Source of the DNA: Oscillospiraceae bacterium
GTDB taxonomy: Bacteria; Bacillota_A; Clostridia; Oscillospirales; Ruminococcaceae
Length of the DNA stretch: 12,692 nucleotides
NCBI GenBank assembly: GCA_900766795.1
Contig: CAAFWX010000210.1
Span: 1-12,692, forward strand
Direction: 5' to 3'
Below, one piece after another: positions 6,740 to 12,692 of the stretch (the stretch's first letter is position 1; the number at the start of each line of letters is the position of its first letter). Below the pieces are notes generated by a model, which was not told the DNA's origin, ran no database searches, and saw nothing but the letters and a program-made list of their open reading frames with translations. A program made the translations under genes and the position numbers.

Positions 6740-8014
6740 TCAGAAAATATCTTTTTTGCTTTTGATGTATCTTCTTATCAGCACGCCGATTGTCAGCGCA
6801 AGACACGCAGCGAGGAACACAGGCACAAGCCATTTATTAATGTTCTCGTCCTCGGCAGATTTCATGTCAGTCCACAGCGTCTGCATGAGCAGGTTCGCTT
6901 CATCGGACAGGTTGACGAAAATAGTCGTGTTTTGGAGAAGTTCATCATCTGGATAGGACACGGGGTTTTCGCGCACTTCCTCGTCCAGCATGTCGAACGC
7001 GGCGCTGTGCGGGGTGGAGTAGCAGATGTAGTCGATGTTGGCATACGCGATGTCAGGCTCGCACATGAAATTGATGTACATTTCCGCAGCTTCTTTCTGC
7101 TTAGCGCCCTTTGGAATGCACATTGCGTCGATAAAGAGGTTTGTTCCGCTTTTGGGAACAGCAAAGCTCAAATCCTCGTTTGTTTCAAGAATAGTGAGCG
7201 CGTCACCCGCATAGTAAGGAGCAATCAGCGCGTCACCTGCCTCCATCTTGTCGAAAATCTCGTCCATGACATATGCCTGCACGATTTTTTTCTGCTCAAG
7301 CAGCTTTTCGGCTGCGGCTTTCAGCTGGTCAGGGTCCTCGGTGTTGAGGGAGTAGCCCAGCATGATTTCCGCAATCGCAAACGCGTCGCGCGGGTTGTCG
7401 AACATCAGAATCTGGTCGAGGTAATCCTCGTTCCACAGAATGTCCCAGTTGATTTCCTCGGGCGCAAGGTCGATGATAGAGGAGTTGTAGATAATCCCGA
7501 CCGTTCCCCATGTATAGGGCACAGAGTAGGCATTTTCGGGGTCATAGGCGGGATTTCTGAAGCGCTCCATGATGTATTTGAAGTTCGGGATATTCTCCAT
7601 ATCAAGCTCAAGCAGCATATCCTCGCGAATCATCTTTGAAATCATATAGTCCGAGGGGATAATGATGTCATAGCTTGCGGCGCCGCCCTTTAGTTTTGCG
7701 TAAAGCTCCTCGTTGGTAGCGTAGTTGGTGTAGTTCACCTTGATTCCGGTGAGCTTTGTGAACTCCTCGTTCACATCAAGCGCTCCGTCGCCCGCAGAGA
7801 TGTATTCGCCCCAGTTGTAGACGTTGATTGAAATTCCGTCGTCCTTAAAGCGGGTGTAGTATTCCATGTCCTCAACAGAGAGGGTCATTTCTTCTGCCTC
7901 TTCCGTTTCGCCGGATTCCTCCGTTTCGGAGTAGGAACCTCCCGAGCAGGAGCACAGAAGGCTTACTGTCATAAGCAGCGCAAAAGCCTTGAGGAAAAGC
8001 CTGTTGATTTTCAT
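6740..8014 (-). CDS. potD: Spermidine/putrescine-binding lipoprotein PotD with extra C-terminal membrane helix
   Basis: 424 residues. It is the substrate-capture subunit of the polyamine ABC importer. An N-terminal signal (residues 1-22) ends in L-C-S-C, so Cys23 is the likely lipidated residue, followed by an acidic, flexible linker (about 25-48). The mature domain starts with NVYNWGEYIS (64-73), a PotD hallmark whose Trp68 and Tyr71 match ligand-stacking aromatics; SDYM (121-124), DNPRDAF (206-212), APYYAGDA (265-272) and FIDAMCIP (294-301, with Asp296 as the probable amine ligand) follow in family order. Two aromatic positions that are Trp in E. coli PotD look like Tyr and Phe here. Oddly, residues 394-413 form a hydrophobic helix followed by a basic tail (RRYIKSKK), absent from classic PotD. 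The ATG overlaps the potC stop (ATGA), implying translational coupling. Confidence 0.93.
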   Translation of the reverse strand: MKINRLFLKAFALLMTVSLLCSCSGGSYSETEESGETEEAEEMTLSVEDMEYYTRFKDDGISINVYNWGEYISAGDGALDVNEEFTKLTGIKVNYTNYATNEELYAKLKGGAASYDIIIPSDYMISKMIREDMLLELDMENIPNFKYIMERFRNPAYDPENAYSVPYTWGTVGIIYNSSIIDLAPEEINWDILWNEDYLDQILMFDNPRDAFAIAEIMLGYSLNTEDPDQLKAAAEKLLEQKKIVQAYVMDEIFDKMEAGDALIAPYYAGDALTILETNEDLSFAVPKSGTNLFIDAMCIPKGAKQKEAAEMYINFMCEPDIAYANIDYICYSTPHSAAFDMLDEEVRENPVSYPDDELLQNTTIFVNLSDEANLLMQTLWTDMKSAEDENINKWLVPVFLAACLALTIGVLIRRYIKSKKDIF

Positions 8015-8820
8015 TCGTCAGCGCCCCCTCTTGTCCTTTGCTTGTACTGGCGGTTTTCGATGATGTTCTTAACTATTAGCACGATAACCACAACAACGAA
8101 AATGATTGTTGAGAGCGCGTTTATTTCCGGGGAAATCTTTCTGCGCGTCATGGAATAAATCGTGATGGGAAGCGTCTGCGAGGTTGAACCGCTGGTGAAG
8201 TAGCTTATTACGAAATCGTCCAGCGAGTAGGTGAAGCTCATGAGGAAGCCTGTCACAACGCCGGGCATAATCTCGGGGAGGATAACCTTATAGAGCGCCT
8301 TAAACGGTCCGCAGCCGAGGTCCTGAGCCGCTTCAAAGAGGTTAGGGTCCATCTGCCTGAACTTCGGCATAACGTTCAGAATGACGTATGGCACGTCAAA
8401 GGTAATGTGCGCGATAAGCAGCGTCCAGAAGCCGAACTCAAAATTCATTCTCGCCGCAAAGAACACGAACAGCAGCATGAGCGAAACACCCGTGACGATT
8501 TCGGGGTTTATGATGGGTATGTTTGTGATGTTCATGATAACGGCTTTCGGGAACTTTCGCATGGAGTTAATGCCGATTGCGGCAAGCGTGCCAAGGATAG
8601 TGGCGATAATGCTGGCACAAGCGGCGATGATGATGGTGTTCCACAGCGAGGAGATGATAATGCTGTTGTGGAACAGCTTTGAGTACCATTCAAGCGTAAA
8701 GCCGCTGAAAACCGAGCGGGACTTTGTTTCGTTGAACGAGAAAACGATGAGCACGAAAATCGGCACATACAGGAACATCAGCACCAGCCCGATGTAGATA
8801 TATTTTCCTATTTTTTTCAT
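8011..8820 (-). CDS. potC: Polyamine ABC transporter permease PotC
   Basis: 269 residues. It is an inner-membrane permease that with PotB forms the polyamine channel. About six hydrophobic segments are seen (first about 7-29, last about 237-253). The cytoplasmic EAA loop, which docks on the ATPase, is EAAQDLGCGPFKALYKVILP (163-182). The frame is open farther upstream to an ATG at 8859, but the internal ATG at 8820 is preferred: a perfect AGGAGG (8826-8831) lies 5 nt before it, the protein then begins MKKIGKYIYIG with a normal first helix, and the longer form would overlap potB by 29 bases. The gap to the potB stop is 10 nt, and potC's own stop overlaps the potD start. Confidence 0.93.
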   Translation of the reverse strand: MKKIGKYIYIGLVLMFLYVPIFVLIVFSFNETKSRSVFSGFTLEWYSKLFHNSIIISSLWNTIIIAACASIIATILGTLAAIGINSMRKFPKAVIMNITNIPIINPEIVTGVSLMLLFVFFAARMNFEFGFWTLLIAHITFDVPYVILNVMPKFRQMDPNLFEAAQDLGCGPFKALYKVILPEIMPGVVTGFLMSFTYSLDDFVISYFTSGSTSQTLPITIYSMTRRKISPEINALSTIIFVVVVIVLIVKNIIENRQYKQRTRGGADE

Positions 8821-8825
8821 TTCGT

Positions 8826-8831
8826 CCTCCT
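8826..8831 (-). promoter_or_regulatory. potC ribosome binding site that decides its start
   Basis: AGGAGG on the - strand, 5 nt before the ATG at 8820, and touching the potB stop codon (8831-8833). It favours the shorter PotC over the frame extension to 8859. Confidence 0.8.
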
Positions 8832-9640
8832 TACATAAGCACCTGGTCGTCAGGGTCAAATTGGTTGAGCAGCGTCATGATGAGGAGAATGATGACCATG
8901 AGCACCAGCGAGATACCCGCGCCAAGATGCGGGTTGTAGGAGTTGCCGAGGAACTGCATTTCGATAAGGTCGCCGACCAGCAGGTTTGAGCCGCCGCCCA
9001 GCATTCTTGAGATGATGAAGGTGCTTATGGCGGGGACGAAAACCATGGTGACGCCCGAGGTGATTCCGGGCAGACTTAGCGGAAGCACAACGCGCAAGAT
9101 AGTGCTGCGGGAATTGCAGCCGAGGTCAGCGGCAGCCTCCAGCACGGACTTGTCGATTTTTTCCATAACGCTGTACAGCGGAAGAATCATGAACGGGAGG
9201 TAGTTGTAAACCATTCCGAGAACCACTGCGCCCTCTGTGTTGATAAGCTTGAACGGACCAAGCCCCACCAGCCCGAAAAGGTAGTTGATTATGCCGTTGT
9301 TGCCGAGAAGCGTCATCCACGCGTAGGTGCGCAGCAGAAAGTTCATCCACATGGGAAGCATGACAATCATAAGCATAGTGCTCTGATGGTGCTTTTTCAT
9401 GCGCGAAAGCATGAACGCGAGGGGATAGGCGATAACAAGACAAATGACGGTTGCAATAATGGCGAGCCATATGGAGCGTACAAAAATGTTGGCGTATTGC
9501 CCGACGTTTGAAACGTATTCCATAGTGAAGTTACCGTCTTCATCGGTGAAAGCGAAATAAGCGACCATCAGCAGCGGAACGGCGATGAACACTATCATCC
9601 ATATGATATAGGGAAAAGCGAACAGCCTCAGCTTTTTCAA
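8831..9640 (-). CDS. potB: Polyamine ABC transporter permease PotB
   Basis: 269 residues. It is the partner permease of PotC in the polyamine importer membrane channel. Hydrophobic segments lie near 10-30, 56-78, 88-110, 135-157, 193-213 and 240-258, and the EAA loop is EAAADLGCNSRSTILRVVLP (168-187). The start codon is TTG at 9640: an ideal AGGAGG (9648-9653) sits 7 nt upstream, and the protein begins MKKLRLFAFPY as expected for the family. Only 2 nt separate the potA stop from this start, so potB translation is probably coupled to potA. The gene ends 10 nt before potC. Confidence 0.93.
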   Translation of the reverse strand: MKKLRLFAFPYIIWMIVFIAVPLLMVAYFAFTDEDGNFTMEYVSNVGQYANIFVRSIWLAIIATVICLVIAYPLAFMLSRMKKHHQSTMLMIVMLPMWMNFLLRTYAWMTLLGNNGIINYLFGLVGLGPFKLINTEGAVVLGMVYNYLPFMILPLYSVMEKIDKSVLEAAADLGCNSRSTILRVVLPLSLPGITSGVTMVFVPAISTFIISRMLGGGSNLLVGDLIEMQFLGNSYNPHLGAGISLVLMVIILLIMTLLNQFDPDDQVLM

Positions 9641-9642
9641 TG

Positions 9643-10686
9643 TCAGTCCTCCTTTTCCTTTCTCATGATGTGAATGTCAAACGGGTCAACGTCCATGCCA
9701 ATCATCGTGCCGACAGGCTCGAATTTCGTGGAGTGAATCTTCCACTTGTGGTCAACGCCGTCCACAATCATTTCATAGTGCACGCCCTTGAACACAACGC
9801 TCTCCACGATTCCCGTAAGCTTTGCGTTTTCCGCGGCGGTGATTTTGATATCCTCGGGGCGGATAACCACGTCAATGGTTTCGTTGGGGTCAAAGCCCTT
9901 GTCAACGCAGTCAAAGCTCTTGCCGCAGAACTGAACAACACGGTCGCGCGGCATACAGCCGTTTACAATGTTGCTTTCGCCTATGAAGTCCGCAACGAAG
10001 GCATTTACCGGCTCGTTGTAGATGTCGGTGGGGGAGCCAATCTGCTGAATGTGACCGTTGTTCATGACGACAACGGTGTCGCTCATGGTGAGCGCCTCCT
10101 CCTGGTCGTGGGTGACGTATACAAACGTAAGCTCCAGCGCCTGCTGAATTTTGCGAAGCTCCGTCTGCATTTCCTTTCTTAGCTTAAGGTCGAGCGCGCC
10201 GAGCGGCTCGTCCAGAAGAAGGATTTTCGGGTGATTTACAAGCGCGCGGGCAATAGCAACACGCTGCTGCTGACCGCCCGAAAGGCGGTTCACCGAGCGC
10301 TTCTCAAAGCCTCTGAGGTTGACAAGCTCCAGCATTTCCCCAACGCGGCGCTGAATTTCCTTTTCGGAAAGCTTCTTTACGCGCAGACCGAAAGCGATGT
10401 TCTCGTAGACGTTAAGGTGCGGGAAAAGCGCGTACCTCTGGAAAACGGTGTTGACATCTCGCTTGTGCGGGGGCAGGTCGTTGATTCTCTTGCCGTCAAG
10501 CAGCACATCTCCGCTGTCAGGGGTGAGAAAGCCGCCGATGATACGCAGCGTGGTAGTCTTGCCGCAGCCCGAGGGACCGAGCAGTGTAACAAACTCCTTA
10601 TCGCGGATATCAAGGTCAATATTTTTCAGAATCCTGTCACCGTCAAATTCGACAACGATGTTTCTAAGGCTGATGATATTCTCCAT
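9643..10686 (-). CDS. potA: Polyamine ABC transporter ATP-binding protein PotA
   Basis: 347 residues. It is the cytoplasmic ATPase that drives polyamine import through PotB and PotC. All ABC landmarks are intact: Walker [10 protein letters not shown] (37-45), Q-loop Gln83, signature LSGGQQQR (135-142), Walker B ILLLDEP (155-161, catalytic Glu160), D-loop ALD (164-166) and switch His193 in VTHDQ. Residues from about 240 to the end form the TOBE-type regulatory domain, with [10 protein letters not shown] the usual entry motif. Length is a little under that of E. coli PotA. It is the first gene of the potABCD operon; a purine-rich AAAGGA lies 11 nt before the ATG. The product could in principle serve another oligo-amine or Fe3+-type importer, but PotB, PotC and PotD downstream fix the polyamine assignment. 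Confidence 0.95.
   Translation of the reverse strand: MENIISLRNIVVEFDGDRILKNIDLDIRDKEFVTLLGPSGCGKTTTLRIIGGFLTPDSGDVLLDGKRINDLPPHKRDVNTVFQRYALFPHLNVYENIAFGLRVKKLSEKEIQRRVGEMLELVNLRGFEKRSVNRLSGGQQQRVAIARALVNHPKILLLDEPLGALDLKLRKEMQTELRKIQQALELTFVYVTHDQEEALTMSDTVVVMNNGHIQQIGSPTDIYNEPVNAFVADFIGESNIVNGCMPRDRVVQFCGKSFDCVDKGFDPNETIDVVIRPEDIKITAAENAKLTGIVESVVFKGVHYEMIVDGVDHKWKIHSTKFEPVGTMIGMDVDPFDIHIMRKEKED
9648..9653 (-). promoter_or_regulatory. potB ribosome binding site supporting a TTG start
   Basis: AGGAGG on the - strand inside the last codons of potA, 7 nt before the TTG at 9640. It explains how the rare start codon is used efficiently. Confidence 0.8.
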
Positions 10687-10734
10687 GTTCTGGCATTTCC
10701 TTTCAAAATTCGGTTAAATAATACACCAACTTAT

Positions 10735-10763
10735 ATTTTATTGTATAGCGGCGATAATGTCAA
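10735..10763 (-). promoter_or_regulatory. Sigma-A type promoter of the potABCD operon
   Basis: Read on the - strand, a perfect TTGACA (10758-10763) and TAAAAT (10735-10740) are separated by 17 nt. Transcription would start near 10728, giving a leader of about 40 nt before potA. Confidence 0.85.
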
Positions 10764-10930
10764 GCGGTTTTTGAAAAAATAATACGGCTTTGACCTGAGG
10801 CTAACGCTTCCCGCCCGAATATAGGTTTCTGCTAAGCGAACGTTCTTCTCATTCACAAAGCAAAACGCCAAAAAACGCAGCTCGATTTTGTTAATCTTGT
10901 GTAATATTTTTTTCTTTATCCGGATACATA

Positions 10931-10959
10931 TTGATTTATTTGATGTAATGTGATAAAAT
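10931..10959 (+). promoter_or_regulatory. Sigma-A type promoter of the chemoreceptor gene
   Basis: TTGATT (10931-10936) and TAAAAT (10954-10959) are separated by 17 nt. The start of transcription would be near 10966, leaving a leader of about 67 nt that includes the GC-rich tandem repeat. Confidence 0.7.
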
Positions 10960-10993
10960 TATAGTGGTTGCTTTTATGCTGCTTGTCGATAGG

Positions 10994-11011
10994 GGCGGGC
11001 GCGGCGGGCGC
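10994..11011 (+). repeat. Two exact tandem copies of a 9-bp GC-rich unit
   Basis: GGCGGGCGC occurs at 10994-11002 and again directly at 11003-11011, in the leader of the chemoreceptor gene and about 10 nt before its ribosome site. It stands out sharply from the AT-rich surroundings. No function is known. Confidence 0.85.
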
Positions 11012-11032
11012 GAATACAATTGGAGGGTTAAT

Positions 11033-12671
11033 ATGACAATCACACAAAAAGTCTGCATTTTGACAGCCGCGTGCACCGCGTGCGCTTCAATTGCAGTCGG
11101 AATCCTTGGAATTTACAGTTCGTCCAAAGAGCTGGACAACAACAGTCACTCAATCATGACAAGCACTGAGAGCAGTGTCAGCGCGGATATCAATTCCTAC
11201 CTCGGAAAAATCGAACAGTCTGTCGATATGCTTGCGGATATTTCCATGAGCTATCTTGATGACTTTGAGGCTTTTCAGACAAGCGACAGCTACGTTGAGG
11301 AGTTTTCCGCCAAGATGGACCCAGTGCTGCTGACCGCAGCTGTCAACACCGACGGCGCTATCACATCCTACATAAGATACAATCCTGACTTTACCGACCC
11401 CACTAGCGGCGTATTCTATATGAGAAACAGTCTGGACGAGGATTTCGGGCTTGTTCCTCCAACGGATTTCAGTATCTATGATAAAGATGACTTCGCGCAT
11501 GTCGGCTGGTATTACATACCCGTCAACAACGGCGAGCCTACTTGGATGAATCCCTACCTTAACGCGAATATCGGCATATATATGATTTCCTATATTATTC
11601 CGTTGTTCCATGACGGTGTGAATGTCGGAATCATAGGCATGGATATCGACTTCACCATGATTGAGAAGCTTGCCGAAGAATCAAGCGCCTATGAAACCGG
11701 TATGCCCATCATCATTGACGGCGACAACAACGTTATGTACAACAGGGATTACGATTTCGGAACAAGCCTTGCCGACATGGGCGCCTCCGAAGAGCTGATT
11801 ACGGCGCTTGCGAATGACAGCAGCGAGAATCTGGTGACCTGCGAGCTTGCAGGCGCACAGAGAAGCGCAGTATTCAACACTCTCGATAACGGCATGAAGT
11901 TCATCTTCACTGTCGAAAATTCCGAGCTTTCACAGCAGACATCACACATGACAACCGTCATGATTATTGCGGTTGTTTTCGACGTGATGGTAGCAATCGC
12001 GGTGGCGATCGTCATTTCCATAAGAATGACGCGTTCGCTGAAAGCGCTCAACAATGCGGCGCAGAGGGTTGCAGACGGCGAGTTCGATGTTTCGGTGAAC
12101 GTTACAACCAAGGACGATATCGGCATGCTTGTTGAAAGCTTCGGCAAAACCGTGTCACAGCTAAAAAACTATACGGGTTATATCGACGAGATGTCGGGCG
12201 TGCTGAATGAAATCGCAGAGGGCAATCTTGACATAGAGCTTACAATGGATTACAAGGGCGAGTTTGAGAAGCTCAAGACCGCGCTAGAGAACATCACAAC
12301 CTCCCTCAACAACACGCTGATTGAGATTGACCATGCGGCAGACAGCGTTGCAACAGGTGCAAATCAGGTGTCCACAGGGGCGCAGTCGCTGGCTTCCGGC
12401 TCGACCGAGCAGGCAGGCTCAATAGTACAGCTTGTTGAAGCGATTAACGAGATATCCAATGAAATCAAGTCCAACGCTTCCGCCGCTGAGCAGGCAAGCA
12501 TAAGCATGGACGAAATCGGCAGCGAGGCAAACCTCAGCAATGAGCGCATGAACAGTATGCTTGCCGCAATGAAGGATATCAACGATAACGCTGACCAGAT
12601 AAGCGCGATTATCAAGACCATCGAGGACATCGCATTCCAGACCAATATTCTGGCGCTTAACGCTGCGATAG
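11033..12671 (+). CDS. Methyl-accepting chemotaxis protein with dCache sensor, 3' end missing
   Basis: At least 547 residues, cut by the contig end. A first membrane helix (about 7-28) and a second (about 306-331) enclose an external sensor (30-305) of dCache type: VGWYYIP (157-163), PTWMNPY (169-175) and a VGIIGMDIDF strand (197-206). A HAMP linker follows (about 332-385), then a second HAMP-like stretch (NEIAEGNLDIEL, 392-403), then the signalling coiled coil reaching FQTNILALNAAIE (535-547), the start of the hairpin tip that contacts CheA and CheW. It senses an outside ligand and steers flagellar motion, which implies a motile host. In the sensor, Trp159, Tyr160 and Asp204 match amino-acid-type dCache positions, but the Arg position appears to be Val157. 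The ATG at 11033 follows GGAGGG (11022-11027) by 5 nt. Codons past 12671 are adapter, not gene. Confidence 0.93.
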
Positions 12672-12692
12672 AGATCGGAAGAGCGTCGTGTA
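12672..12692. other. Illumina sequencing adapter left at the contig end
   Basis: The last 21 bases begin AGATCGGAAGAGC and continue GTCGTGTA, which is the standard TruSeq adapter read-through. In frame it would give I-G-R-A-S-C after the conserved LNAAIE, where chemoreceptors normally have A-R-A-G-E. It is not genomic and should be trimmed. Confidence 0.97.

Larger units (their letters stand above)
10687..11032. other. Divergent intergenic region between potA and the chemoreceptor gene
   Basis: 346 bases without a convincing gene. It holds the potA promoter on the - strand near the left end, the chemoreceptor promoter on the + strand near the right end, and a GC-rich tandem repeat between that promoter and its ribosome site. 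The core between the two -35 boxes (10764-10930) is AT-rich, with a T run at 10907-10913 that is not preceded by a GC stem. I see no tRNA, named riboswitch or clear operator palindrome. Confidence 0.7.

Noticed and set aside
6689..7639. 316-codon open frame on the + strand opposite potD
   Set aside because: It starts inside the terminator region and is antisense to a clearly recognised PotD; no family features.
9640..10782. Two + strand open frames opposite potA (180 and 183 codons)
   Set aside because: Antisense to PotA, which has all ABC motifs; no domains of their own.
10907..10913. T run in the divergent intergenic region as a terminator
   Set aside because: No GC-rich stem precedes it and no gene ends nearby on that strand.
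10985..10992. GTCGATAG as the -10 box of a flagellar sigma (SigD/FliA) promoter for the chemoreceptor
   Set aside because: It resembles GCCGATAT, but there is no TAAA box 15-16 nt upstream; a sigma-A type promoter with correct spacing lies just before it.
10960..11032. Riboswitch (for example c-di-GMP type) before the chemoreceptor gene
   Set aside because: The predicted leader is only about 67 nt and holds no recognisable aptamer core.

Overview
The window reads as an unplaced bacterial contig of about 12.7 kb, cut at both ends, most likely from a gut or rumen clostridium (Bacillota, Oscillospiraceae/Ruminococcaceae-like). This rests on the strong AGGAGG-type ribosome sites, TTG and GTG starts, sigma-A style promoters with 17-nt spacers, a Thr-rich extracellular linker typical of Ruminococcus relatives, and a lipoprotein PotD. 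The assignment is inference, since there is no marker gene. The last 21 bases match an Illumina adapter, so the contig ends in a sequencing artefact.

Left block (1-5569, + strand): the 3' part of a nitrilase-superfamily amidohydrolase; a divergent tubulin/FtsZ-like protein (Tubulin_2 type) whose second nucleotide-binding glycine box looks destroyed; and a large multi-pass membrane protein with an external transglutaminase-like Cys-His-Asp domain, a Thr-rich linker, one more membrane helix and a cytoplasmic tail. The three genes are close and co-directional and probably form one transcript that begins outside the window.

Middle (5570-6739): a single gene for a DHH/DHHA1 phosphoesterase, with its own near-consensus promoter, a hairpin in the leader and a strong terminator. 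A second hairpin terminator that can work in both directions separates it from the convergent operon.

Right block (6740-10686, - strand): potA-potB-potC-potD, a complete spermidine/putrescine ABC importer in tightly coupled order, read from a near-perfect promoter. PotD is unusual because it carries both a lipobox and a C-terminal membrane helix. Divergent from potA is a methyl-accepting chemotaxis protein with a dCache sensor domain (11033 to the end, truncated by the contig end). The sensor keeps the Trp, Tyr and Asp of amino-acid-type dCache domains but seems to lack the carboxylate-binding Arg. Together with the neighbouring polyamine importer, this suggests amine or polyamine sensing; that is a hypothesis only.
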